Assembly (NCBI RefSeq): GCF_000829055.1 | Contig: NZ_AP012544.1 | Span: 1,736,001 to 1,800,000, forward strand | Source of the DNA: Lacticaseibacillus casei DSM 20011 = JCM 1134 = ATCC 393 | GTDB lineage: Bacteria; Bacillota; Bacilli; Lactobacillales; Lactobacillaceae | Direction of reading: 5' to 3' | Length of the DNA stretch: 64,000 bases | In this document: piece after piece, positions 44,443 through 56,709 of the stretch | Layout of the letters: each line of letters begins with the position of its first letter | Numbering within the stretch: the first letter of the stretch is position 1 | Made by a program: the position numbers and the translations under genes | Notes under the pieces: generated by a model | Seen by the model: only the letters and a program-made list of their open reading frames with translations | Databases searched by the model: none | What the model was told of the DNA's origin: nothing

Positions 44443-44920
44443 CAGCGGTCACCTCAGTTACCAGCACATGCGCCGCGTCTTGCTTACGAATACTCAACTT
44501 ATAACCACGTACCGCTAGCTCGATAGGATCGCCAAGCGGGGTAATCTGGTGAATCTTCACCAACGTTCCCTTGGTTAAACCCATGTCCATCAGGCGGTGT
44601 CGCAGCGGCGGATCTCCTTGAATCTTCTGCACCAATCCAGTTCGCTTGAGTGGCAAGTGAGCTAAAGGTATCGCCGGCCTCTCAGCATCTGCAGCAAACG
44701 GTCGCACCACCAGCAAAGCAGCAATCTCGTCACTGATAGCCAATCGCTGCCCCTGAAAGAAAATCACCAAACCGGTCACTTTGCTCGCAGGTTGCACCAC
44801 GGTCAGCTTCTTGCCGGCGACCAGTCCCATCTCAGCCAAATGCCGGCGCAATGCAGGACTGCCTCCGACACTCATTAACAAATAAGCTCCCGATTGTTGG
44901 GTATCAAGCAATGCCTGCAT
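44429..44920 (-). CDS. feoA: FeoA-domain protein with two tandem FeoA domains
   Basis: 163 residues, about twice the usual FeoA length. Two SH3-like domains are visible: residues 1-75 (LRRHLAEMGLVAGKKLTVV) and 85-155 (LRHRLMDMGLTKGTLVKI), joined by a short linker. FeoA binds FeoB and assists Fe2+ uptake. It is the first gene of the feoA-feoB-Cys-rich operon. A GCCAGCAA inverted repeat at 44942-44985 precedes it and may be a leader hairpin or operator. No Fur box was confirmed. Confidence 0.88.
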   Translation of the reverse strand: MQALLDTQQSGAYLLMSVGGSPALRRHLAEMGLVAGKKLTVVQPASKVTGLVIFFQGQRLAISDEIAALLVVRPFAADAERPAIPLAHLPLKRTGLVQKIQGDPPLRHRLMDMGLTKGTLVKIHQITPLGDPIELAVRGYKLSIRKQDAAHVLVTEVTADDHG

Positions 44921-45076
44921 CTGCTCACCTCCACGATGATCGCCAGCAAATGAGGATCATCTCAATCCGTCTCGATATTGCTGGCATTTAAAATGTTGTC
45001 ATGAGAACATCTGTGATCATTTTTCCACTTGTTACGACGCGTCAATCGCCCGTACTTAATCAAACGTCTACAGAGG

Positions 45077-45835
45077 TCATTGTGCTTTTGCCAAAACGGC
45101 TTTTGCAACCGTCGCAACATAATGCGTCTGGCCATCAGTTGACGGATGGGTTTTGTCGGCTGTCAGCCAATCATCATGCCCGGCAGAAGCACCATGCCAA
45201 TCAACAATATGCAGATTCTTGTAACGCTTGGCCATTTTGCCCAGATCGCGATTGACCTCATCCGTCCATTTCGCATCAGAACGGACATTAATCCAATAAA
45301 CCTGACGCTGATCACCAATACTTGTCATAATGGACTGAAATGCTTCATTCGTAAACGTACCATTGGTGCCCAAACCGATGATCACGGTATTGGCCAATTT
45401 ACCGGAAGCAGCCAGCGACTTAAACAAAGCCGGAACCTGATAGATTTGGCGGCTAACCGTCGCATCAAAATAGATCTTCGGGAACAACTCTTTATACAAA
45501 TACTCACTGCCGAGCATGACGGAATCACCGACCGCCGTCACGGATAATTGCTTGGCGGCTTGAACTTGATGGTAGCTGAGTCCGTCAGCAGCAAAGTCTT
45601 TATACACTGGGTCCGCCGCCTTTTGCGAAGCTTCAACCGCCTGACTGGCCTTGGCAGCCGAACGTGACTGGGCAACCGAACGTGCTTTGGAACGCGACAC
45701 GGATGAAGCTTCTTGAGCTCTTGCCTGCGCCTGCCGATTAAGGCCAAACCACAAGCCACCCGCCACTAAAATAACCGCTAAAATCACAATCGTCCAAATC
45801 AATCCCGCTTTTGAACTTGTTTTCTGTCTATGCAT
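45077..45835 (-). CDS. Membrane-anchored SGNH hydrolase, OatA C-terminal type
   Basis: About 252 residues: one N-terminal membrane segment (IWTIVILAVILVAGGLWF), a Ser/Ala/Lys-rich linker, and an extracellular SGNH domain. Block I GDSVMLG lies near residue 103, GLGTNG is block III, and DKTHPSTDG supplies the Asp/His. This matches the catalytic domain of OatA-like peptidoglycan O-acetyltransferases, but the ten-helix acyltransferase half is absent here. It may act as an esterase or with a partner membrane protein. Start at 45835 after AAGGGGTG. Confidence 0.82.
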   Translation of the reverse strand: MHRQKTSSKAGLIWTIVILAVILVAGGLWFGLNRQAQARAQEASSVSRSKARSVAQSRSAAKASQAVEASQKAADPVYKDFAADGLSYHQVQAAKQLSVTAVGDSVMLGSEYLYKELFPKIYFDATVSRQIYQVPALFKSLAASGKLANTVIIGLGTNGTFTNEAFQSIMTSIGDQRQVYWINVRSDAKWTDEVNRDLGKMAKRYKNLHIVDWHGASAGHDDWLTADKTHPSTDGQTHYVATVAKAVLAKAQ

Positions 45836-46086
45836 ACTGCACCCCTTCAACCAATCACTTACCGTACGATCATAGCATACAAGCGCTTAAAAAAGGGCGA
45901 TAAGTTGCTTGGGATAGGGATTTCGGAGAAGATTCTAATTTTTCGCTTTTCTTGGGATTCCATAAGCTCGCTCTATAAATGATTGAACTCCTGTGAGCCT
46001 AAAGATAGAATTAAATCATTGTTAAAGACGCTGCGTTATTTTGTTCGCGTTGGATATGGGGCAATTATGTAATTGGGGATGGCATC

Positions 46087-46860
46087 TTGAAATCAGATTC
46101 ACGCTTTATTCGTTACTACAATGTTGTGATTGCGCTACTGGCTGTCATTTCTATTGTCATGGTCATTTTGGACTATTCATCAGTCATTAGTCTGGTAGCC
46201 TTTCCTTACGATGTGGTGGACAATGCGATACTCGCTATCTTTACCGTCGATTACTTCGCACGCCTCTTAACCGCAGACAACAAGTTTAAATTCTTTAAAA
46301 CTCACTTGCTAGATCTGTTGGCGATCATTCCCTTTAACGCCATTTTTTCGTTTTTCCGGTTTGCCCGGGCCTTTCGTATCGTCCGACTCAGCCGCGCATT
46401 TCGTATCACCCGACTTGCAGGCATCATCAGCATTTTACAAGGACGAACCAGGAAATTTCTCCACAAAGGCGGTCTCATTTATTATCTGTGGTTATCAGTC
46501 ATCCTAGTCATCATTGCGGCCGCCATCTATTCGTTAGCCGAGGGTGCCTCGTACAGCGATTCAATCTGGTGGGCAATCGTCACCGCCACCACCGTTGGCT
46601 ACGGCGACATTTCACCGCACACCCTCTTAGGAAGAGTTGCGGCAGTTCTACTCATGTTCAATGGCATTGGCCTCATCGGCGCTCTCACAAGCTCTATTAC
46701 TGCTTATTTAGCAGACAGCAACAACACTGTCTCAACGCAAATCGACGATCTGGTGAAACTTAAAAAGCTGCTCGACTCCGGAGGGCTAAGCCAAGAGGAG
46801 TACACGCAGCTAAAGCATCATATTTTGACAAACGTGAGCCAACATGACACGGACGGATAA
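46087..46860 (+). CDS. Voltage-gated-type potassium channel
   Basis: A 257-residue six-helix channel. The S4 voltage sensor carries spaced arginines (residues 91-109, RFARAFRIVRLSRAFRITR). The pore has the selectivity filter TVGYGD at 169-174. The C-terminal LKKLLDSGGLSQEEYTQLKHHIL is a SHOCT-like short helical domain, often an oligomerisation element. It starts at TTG 46087, preceded by GGGGAT. It likely sets membrane potential or releases K+ under stress. Monocistronic, with a possible TTGGGA/TATAAA promoter about 100 bases upstream. Confidence 0.88.
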   Translation: MKSDSRFIRYYNVVIALLAVISIVMVILDYSSVISLVAFPYDVVDNAILAIFTVDYFARLLTADNKFKFFKTHLLDLLAIIPFNAIFSFFRFARAFRIVRLSRAFRITRLAGIISILQGRTRKFLHKGGLIYYLWLSVILVIIAAAIYSLAEGASYSDSIWWAIVTATTVGYGDISPHTLLGRVAAVLLMFNGIGLIGALTSSITAYLADSNNTVSTQIDDLVKLKKLLDSGGLSQEEYTQLKHHILTNVSQHDTDG

Positions 46861-46932
46861 AATCGATTTTCTCAAGTTTCTGCTATCAAAAGTCATCTTT
46901 GGTCCCATTTTGGTCCCAAAGTTTCAAAAACA

Positions 46933-46962
46933 AAGCCCTCCTAAGGTAACCTAGGAGGGCTT
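46933..46962. terminator. Terminator shared by K+ channel and tRNA pair
   Basis: AAGCCCTCCTA and its complement form an 11-bp stem. On the minus strand TTTGTTTTTG follows, ending the tRNA-Glu/Thr transcript; the plus-strand T-run is poor. Confidence 0.7.
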
Positions 46963-47018
46963 AAACGTTGATATATAGGCATTTCACTTTCTAAGAAAAG
47001 CTAAAATACCCTATGAAA

Positions 47019-47091
47019 TGCCGGCTGCAGGACTTGAACCTGTGACCCTCGGTTTACGATACCGATGCTCTACCAACTGAGCTAAGCCGGC
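47019..47091 (-). tRNA. tRNA-Thr(CGT)
   Basis: A 73-base cloverleaf. Acceptor GCCGGCT pairs with AGCCGGC, the anticodon stem-loop TCGGTATCGTAAACCGA carries CGT, and the T-loop is TTCAAGT. Second gene of a tRNA-Glu/tRNA-Thr pair. Confidence 0.93.
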
Positions 47092-47095
47092 ATAC

Positions 47096-47167
47096 TGACC
47101 CGTACGGGATTTGAACCCATGTTACCGCCGTGAAAGGGCGGTGTCTTAACCACTTGACCAACGGGCC
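47096..47167 (-). tRNA. tRNA-Glu(TTC)
   Basis: A 72-base cloverleaf. Acceptor GGCCCGT pairs with ACGGGTC, including one G-U pair, and the anticodon stem-loop CCGCCCTTTCACGGCGG carries TTC. It lies four bases upstream of tRNA-Thr. Confidence 0.93.
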
Positions 47168-47187
47168 ATTGCTGAACAACAAGTAAG

Positions 47188-47216
47188 ATTATACAGGAGC
47201 AATATAGCACTGTAAA
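47188..47216 (-). promoter_or_regulatory. Promoter of the tRNA-Glu/Thr pair
   Basis: TTTACA (47216-47211) and TATAAT (47193-47188) are exactly 17 bases apart, 20 bases before tRNA-Glu. Confidence 0.82.
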
Positions 47217-47364
47217 GCCTTTTTTCTCACACAATTTGGATTCCGAAAAGTACGTTGAAAAGACAGCGGAAGATTTAATTTTGGGCCAATTTAATTGTCT
47301 ATCTACTTTTAGTAAGTGTATCATAAACCTTGAACCGACTCGTTATGAAAGGATGTTGTTATAG

Positions 47365-48004
47365 ATGAAGATTGCAATTATTGGTGCGACTGGCAATGCA
47401 GGATTGGCGATCTACAAAGAGGCGCTTAAGCGAGGCCACGAAGTTACCGGTTACGTTCGTCATCCAGACAAAGGTATCGGCGTTCTTCCACCTGATGCCG
47501 AATTAGTGCAACAAGACGCCTTCACCCTCACCCGCGATCAGCTGCTGGGCTACGATGCGGTTGTTGATGCCTTCGCGACAACCGTTGAACAAGCCTATCT
47601 CCATATTGGTTTAGCCGATCACCTGATTCACGAGTTACGGAAGACCACCTCCCCGCGGCTAGTCTTTATCCTTGGCGCAGGCAGCCTGGAAACTGACGGC
47701 AAAGCTCCTGTATGATTTACTTAAAAATGACCCGCATGCACCGGCATTTATCAATACGCCTAAGAACCAGCTCAGAGAGTATCAACTGTTACAGTGGACC
47801 GACAATGTCAACTGGATCGGTATTTCGCCAAGCATGAACTTTGAACACGGCCCGGCAACTGAATACGTTCGCGGCGACAACACACTACTAAAAGACGACA
47901 ACGGTAAATCCGTGCTCAACAGCGGCACATTAGCGGTTGCCTTGCTGGATGAGCTGGAAAAACCAACCATTAAGCAAACCCGCTTCACCGCCCGTAACGC
48001 CTAG
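47365..48004 (+). pseudogene. NAD(P)-binding oxidoreductase with one frameshift
   Basis: Restored, a 212-residue atypical SDR (NAD(P)H-binding, NmrA/YwnB-like) with the Rossmann motif IIGATGNAGLAI at residues 5-15. The frame is lost at 47701-47703, where AAAG replaces an expected AAG (DGKLLYDLL). Removing one A gives 213 codons. The N-terminal half as written ends after 116 residues. It starts at ATG 47365 after AAGGATG-like bases. Members bind NAD(P)H and often respond to oxidants; the substrate is unknown. Confidence 0.8.
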
Positions 48005-48040
48005 TTCTTTTTTAAATCATCGAAAAGGATGTGAAATTAT

Positions 48041-48529
48041 TTGGCACAAGTCACTTTAACCATTCATTATGTCGATGAAAACGGCAAAACATTAGGCCCA
48101 GACAATCACTTGATGAATACGCCAGAACATCATTTTCGACTCACTGCTCCGACCTTAATCGGTTATGACTTTGAAAAAGCCGTTCTCCCCGACGGCCAGC
48201 ATGTCGGTGATCCAACTGTCACCGGTACCATGACGGGTGATGACCCGCAGCTAACCTTTATTTACACAACGGCGTCATCACTGGTTCATCACCCAGTTCC
48301 GGCAACATTGGTTATTCAGTACTTTGATAATCACAAACGGCCATTGCGTGACGCCCAGGTGCTGCATACCAAAACCGGTCACCAATATGAACTGACGGCA
48401 CCGGACTTTCCTAATTTTCGCTATCACCACGCTATGTTACCCGGCGGCATGATTATGTCCGACAAAACCGTCTCTGGTCGCCTTATCCAGCCACATAATG
48501 AACTGACATTTATGTATGAACCTAAGTAA
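48041..48529 (+). CDS. MucBP-repeat protein without secretion signal
   Basis: 162 residues forming two MucBP-like repeats of about 75 residues. Each opens with a strand of the type TLTIHYVDENGKTL or TLVIQYFDNHKRPL and ends LTFIYTT or LTFMYEPK. MucBP domains normally occur in secreted, wall-anchored mucus-binding proteins, but here there is no signal peptide, linker or sorting signal. TTG start at 48041 with AAGGATG about 11 bases upstream. It may be a remnant of a larger adhesin or an intracellular use of the fold. Confidence 0.75.
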   Translation: MAQVTLTIHYVDENGKTLGPDNHLMNTPEHHFRLTAPTLIGYDFEKAVLPDGQHVGDPTVTGTMTGDDPQLTFIYTTASSLVHHPVPATLVIQYFDNHKRPLRDAQVLHTKTGHQYELTAPDFPNFRYHHAMLPGGMIMSDKTVSGRLIQPHNELTFMYEPK

Positions 48530-48544
48530 ATTGTTGTTTCAATC

Positions 48545-48597
48545 AAAAACAGCTTCCGTTATGGCTTCATTGCCATGCGGGAGCTGTTTTGTTTTTA
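48545..48597. terminator. Bidirectional terminator between convergent genes
   Basis: AAAACAGCTTCCG pairs with CGGGAGCTGTTTT, with ATGGC/GCCAT inside the loop. T-runs occur on both strands; it overlaps the stop of the next gene by a few bases. Confidence 0.8.
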
Positions 48598-49116
48598 CTG
48601 ACCGGTCAATAAATTCTGTAACATACTAGTGTTACCTTGTTGTTGCAACAATTTGACATCCTGATACGCTCGATAGTAGTCACCTGAAGCGATTGCTTGG
48701 CGAACCGGAGTGATCGATTTCTCTTGGAACAACAATGCTGCAGCTAGCTTAGCTTGCGCCTGATTGGCACCAGTTGCCTTTTGCAGTAGAACCGCTGCCT
48801 GATCCTGATCTTGCGCGGCTTTCATGATCGTGCTCATTTTAGTCTCTTTCAATGTATCAGCTGCGCGTTGGAGTGCCGCATCAGTCGTTGCATTGCCCGT
48901 CTTCTGCGCAGTAATTTCCGACACCAAGCGAGATTTAACTGCGGCATCTGCTGGCGTATCATTGCCCGTCACATTGCGAATCGTATTATTGATTTGCGGA
49001 AAAAAGAAAACGCAAGCGACGATCAACAAAACCAAGACGCCTGCAACAATTGCAAAAATTTTAAGTCCCCGATGACGAGGCTTTTTCTGCTGGCGAAGTT
49101 GAATCCGATTATTCAT
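48595..49116 (-). CDS. Unrecognised membrane-anchored protein
   Basis: About 173 residues: a basic N-terminus (RQQKKPRHRGLK), one membrane helix (IFAIVAGVLVLLIVACVFFF) and an extracytoplasmic Gln/Ala-rich helical domain of about 125 residues with Asp-Gln and Gln-Gln pairs. The ATG at 49116 follows AAAGAGG; an open frame to 49188 lacks a ribosome site. No catalytic motif is seen. It may be a cell-envelope protein of lactobacilli; function unknown. Confidence 0.7.
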   Translation of the reverse strand: MNNRIQLRQQKKPRHRGLKIFAIVAGVLVLLIVACVFFFPQINNTIRNVTGNDTPADAAVKSRLVSEITAQKTGNATTDAALQRAADTLKETKMSTIMKAAQDQDQAAVLLQKATGANQAQAKLAAALLFQEKSITPVRQAIASGDYYRAYQDVKLLQQQGNTSMLQNLLTGQ

Positions 49117-49353
49117 CACGATACCTCTTTCATTTTCACTGACAAAACTCTGTATCAACATTATGCGGATATTGCCAAGCTTGGTCAAGTTTGACCATTA
49201 CGTCATTGGCAATGACACGTGTCCGCTAAGTTACTACGTTTTTAAGCATCTTTTCGTGTATTCAAATGACAGATCAATTTCAATACGCGGTGACACTGTG
49301 TCACTCCTTATTTCATCATGTCATTAATGATCACTTACATCAATCTTTTGTAG

Positions 49354-49381
49354 AAAAAACACCCGTCAACGACGAGTGTTT
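49354..49381 (-). terminator. Terminator of the rrn operon
   Basis: AAACACTCGTC and GACGGGTGTTT form a stem with a three-base loop, then TTTTTT on the minus strand, just after tRNA-Asn. Confidence 0.85.
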
Positions 49382-49387
49382 CATGAG

Positions 49388-49460
49388 CTCCGGTTGTCAG
49401 GCTCGAACTGACGACAACCTGATTAACAGTCAGGTGCTCTACCAACTGAGCTAAACCGGA
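49388..49460 (-). tRNA. tRNA-Asn(GTT)
   Basis: A 73-base cloverleaf. Acceptor TCCGGTT pairs with AACCGGA, with discriminator G; the anticodon stem-loop CCTGACTGTTAATCAGG carries GTT. It is the last gene of the rrn operon. Confidence 0.93.
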
Positions 49461-49468
49461 ATAAACAG

Positions 49469-49585
49469 CGTGGCAGCTTCCTACCCTCGCAGGCAGTTTC
49501 CCACCAACTACTCTCGGCGTGAAGAAGCTTAACTTCTGTGTTCGGCATGGGAACAGGTGTATCCTTCTTGCTATCGCCACCACAC
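49469..49585 (-). rRNA. rrf: 5S ribosomal RNA
   Basis: About 117 bases. The minus strand reads GTGGTGGCGATAGC at the 5' end and holds the conserved CCCATGCCGAACACAGAAG and GAGAGTAG segments, closing with GCTGCCACGC. End positions are approximate. Confidence 0.93.
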
Positions 49586-49699
49586 TTATGAGAACTTTGC
49601 GCTCTCAAAACTGGCTATCATTGTTGTTTTTGTGTTGTCGGGAACCAGTGTATTTCATCGAAACGCGTTCGCAGTCGCAATCGCTCCTGCTCACGCTCT

Positions 49700-52619
<2,920 letters not shown>

Positions 52620-52780
52620 TGTACTGACTTGCGTCAGCGGTTATGCGATGCGAATTTCTATATTAGAAACTCATACAAATACGCTGTGTTCTCGGCAATT
52701 TAAAACATTTACAACAATGATATCCAGTTTTCAAAGAACAAAGTCGCCGACTTACGTCGGTGAATTGGCCTGACGGCCAA

Positions 52781-52853
52781 TGGAGGATAACGGGATCGAA
52801 CCGATGACCTCCTGCTTGCAAAGCAGGCGCTCTCCCAGCTGAGCTAATCCCCC
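52781..52853 (-). tRNA. tRNA-Ala(TGC)
   Basis: A 73-base cloverleaf in the 16S-23S spacer. Acceptor GGGGGAT pairs with ATCCTCC, with one G-T pair; the anticodon stem-loop CCTGCTTTGCAAGCAGG carries TGC. Confidence 0.94.
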
Positions 52854-52887
52854 ATAAGGGTTGTTCAATTAACAAGCGAACGCTTGA

Positions 52888-52961
52888 TGGGCCTAGATGG
52901 ACTTGAACCATCGACCTCACGCTTATCAAGCGTGCGCTCTAACCAACTGAGCTATAGGCCC
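52888..52961 (-). tRNA. tRNA-Ile(GAT)
   Basis: A 74-base cloverleaf in the 16S-23S spacer, upstream of tRNA-Ala in transcription order. Acceptor GGGCCTA pairs with TAGGCCC; the anticodon stem-loop ACGCTTGATAAGCGT carries GAT. Confidence 0.94.
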
Positions 52962-53044
52962 GATAGGCGTAAAAAGAGAGGTCGTCCCCTCAAAACTAAA
53001 CAAAGTTTCGTGTGTGCAGGTTTCCGTCAGACTTAAAGTCTGTT

Positions 53045-54620
<1,576 letters not shown>

Positions 54621-54777
54621 AATATGAGCTGTTCGAATAGCTCGATTTGTTGTTCTAGCGAATTGACTTCGCAAATGTTACTTTTTGCCTCGATACCGGA
54701 GTATCAAGGACCCTGCACATTTAAACGAAACTTTGTTCAGTTTTCAAAGGACGACCTTGTCAAAAGACAACTTTGAT

Positions 54778-54806
54778 AGATTATCATGATGAGCAAATCA
54801 TGTCAA
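54778..54806 (-). promoter_or_regulatory. rrn promoter P2
   Basis: TTGACA (54806-54801), 17 bases, TAATCT (54783-54778). Confidence 0.78.
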
Positions 54807-54872
54807 CAACTTTTTGAATAAACATGCATTTGTTGAATGTCCTGATGTGCTATCAATTTGACAACGAAGAAT

Positions 54873-54901
54873 ATGATAGCAACTTTGTTGAACGCCGTCA
54901 A
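54873..54901 (-). promoter_or_regulatory. rrn promoter P1
   Basis: TTGACG (54901-54896), 17 bases, TATCAT (54878-54873). Tandem with P2, 95 bases apart. Confidence 0.75.
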
Positions 54902-54951
54902 CACTTTTTAAATGAGGTTTTACTAAGAAATTGAAGGCCGAACATTCAATC

Positions 54952-54985
54952 AAAAATGCAGCGAATTATTAACAATTCGCTGCAT
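54952..54985 (-). terminator. Terminator after serS
   Basis: ATGCAGCGAATT and its complement form a stem with a six-base loop, followed by TTTTT on the minus strand. Confidence 0.85.
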
Positions 54986-55003
54986 AAACATGCACTTTTT
55001 CAA

Positions 55004-56287
55004 TTAGTCTTCTTGTTTGATGACAGTTTGGCCATGCATGTAAGGAACTAAGACATCCGGAATCTTAACGGTGCCGTCTTCTTGTTGGTAATTTTCAAGA
55101 ATGGCTGCTACCGTTCGGCCAACTGCCAGTCCTGAACCGTTGAGTGTGTGGACAAACTGCAACTTGCCTTCGTCGTCGCGATAACGGATCTGCGCACGGC
55201 GCGCCTGAAAGTCTGTGCAATTGCTGCAGCTCGAGATTTCTCGGTATCGGTCTTGCGCTGGCAACCAGACTTCAAGGTCGTTCGTCTTAGCACTGGTAAA
55301 GCTGGCGTCGTTGCTGGCTAACGTGATGACATGGTAAGGCAATCCAAGCTTACGCAACAGATCCTCAGCGTCGTGAATCAGATTGGCTAATTCTTTCCAT
55401 GAATCTTCCGGTTTACAGAACTTCACCATTTCAACTTTATTAAATTGGTGCATGCGGATCAAACCACGAGTATCACGACCGGCGCTGCCGGCTTCGGAAC
55501 GAAACGCTGGCGTTAAAGCCGTAAAATTAATTGGCAGTTTATCCGCATCGATAATGTCACCACGATAATAGTTTACCAATGGCACTTCGGCTGTCGGAAT
55601 CATAGTTAATGGCTCGCCGTCATTTGTAATGGTGTAAGTAGCATCGGTAAACTTAGGGAACTGGCCAGTCCCAAACATGGAATCGTTGTTAACCAAGTAA
55701 GGGGGAATGATTTCCTCGTAGCCTTCCTTTTGATGTTCATCTAAAAAGAAATTGTAAACGGCACGTTCTAAACGGGCTCCTGCCCCTTTATAGTAAACAA
55801 AACGGCTGCCCGAAACTTTTGCGGCTCGTTCAAAGTCCAAAATACCCAGACTCTCCCCGACGTCCCAGTGATGCTTCGGCTTAAAGTCAAAACTTGGGAT
55901 CTTACCCCATTTGTATTCTTCCCGGGAGTCATCTTCATTAAGTGACATTGGTACGTCATCTGCCGGAAAATTCGGTAACCGCACAAGAATATAAGTCACT
56001 TTGTCATTAAGTGCCGCCAATTCTTTGTCTAAAGCACTGATCTTCTGGCCGACTTCACGCATCGCTGCAATTTGGTCATCCGCATTTTCTTTGTTGCGCT
56101 TCATGACGGCAATCTTCCCGGAAACTTCATTACGCTGAGCTTTTAGTTCCTCGGTTTGCACTGTCACTTTTCTGCGTTTTTCATCTAGAGCCAGTAGCTC
56201 GTCGATTTCTTCACCCTTAATCGCCCGGGCGGCTAATTTTTTCTTCGCCCATTCAGGCCTTTGCCGAATCAATTTCAGATCTAACAT
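55004..56287 (-). CDS. serS: Seryl-tRNA synthetase
   Basis: A 427-residue class II synthetase charging tRNA-Ser, of standard length. The N-terminal helical hairpin (residues 30-110) grips the tRNA long arm. Motif 2 is [21 protein letters not shown], with the adjacent KVEMVKF segment, and motif 3 is [18 protein letters not shown]. Expression is controlled by a T-box leader ending about 105 bases upstream of the ATG. A deleted copy of the palindromic repeat lies between leader and gene. Confidence 0.96.
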   Translation of the reverse strand: MLDLKLIRQRPEWAKKKLAARAIKGEEIDELLALDEKRRKVTVQTEELKAQRNEVSGKIAVMKRNKENADDQIAAMREVGQKISALDKELAALNDKVTYILVRLPNFPADDVPMSLNEDDSREEYKWGKIPSFDFKPKHHWDVGESLGILDFERAAKVSGSRFVYYKGAGARLERAVYNFFLDEHQKEGYEEIIPPYLVNNDSMFGTGQFPKFTDATYTITNDGEPLTMIPTAEVPLVNYYRGDIIDADKLPINFTALTPAFRSEAGSAGRDTRGLIRMHQFNKVEMVKFCKPEDSWKELANLIHDAEDLLRKLGLPYHVITLASNDASFTSAKTNDLEVWLPAQDRYREISSCSNCTDFQARRAQIRYRDDEGKLQFVHTLNGSGLAVGRTVAAILENYQQEDGTVKIPDVLVPYMHGQTVIKQED

Positions 56288-56340
56288 ACTTTTCCTCCCT
56301 CATCATTTTGGTGTATCTGACACGTCAAAGTTTGCCTTGC

Positions 56341-56389
56341 CGCGTTTGCCAGCGCAGAAACCTGCGTGTAACCGCGCCGGTTCACGCTC
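56341..56389. repeat. Palindromic repeat, copy 4, centrally deleted
   Basis: 49 bases. On the minus strand it starts GAGCGTGAACCGGCGCGGTTA and continues ACACGCAGGTTTCTG to AACGCG, i.e. both outer ends of the element without the central hairpin. The junction falls at TTA, present at both deletion ends in the full copies. Confidence 0.7.
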
Positions 56390-56392
56390 AAC

Positions 56393-56600
56393 AAAAAAAG
56401 CCCTTCATCTCCAATGGGACGAAAGGCTTCTTTTCGCGGTACCACCCAAGTTTGGCGTAGAACGCCACCCTCTTAGCCGATAACGGTCGGCTTCCGTGCA
56501 GCTCATCACTGCCCACTCATGCGCTGGAATAAGGATGATTGTCAGCTTGCACCAACCGCTGACTCTCTAAAACATCCACTTAGGCGCTTCAGACGTGTTA
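56393..56600 (-). ncRNA. T-box riboswitch of serS
   Basis: The hallmark GGGTGGTACCGCG (56447-56435, minus strand) is followed by a terminator stem, AAGCCTTTC with GAAGGGCTT, and TTTTTTT (down to 56393). Upstream Stem I elements include AGAGAG and GGTTGGTGCAAGC. Uncharged tRNA-Ser binding would favour the antiterminator. Ser codons (TCA, TCC) occur in the specifier area but I cannot fix which is used. The 5' end is approximate. Confidence 0.9.
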
Positions 56601-56709
56601 ACTATACATTTCTAAAATACCGCATCTTGACATAGGATACAAGAAATTTTCGGATTTTTAGGATGAAGACGTACCCTACTCCAGTCAATTGAACGGATTG
56701 CATCGCGTT

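Noticed and set aside
46880..46925. Repeated TGGTCCCA near the tRNA genes as a phage attachment remnant
   Set aside because: Only two short adjacent copies; no integrase, no duplicated tRNA end, no phage gene nearby.
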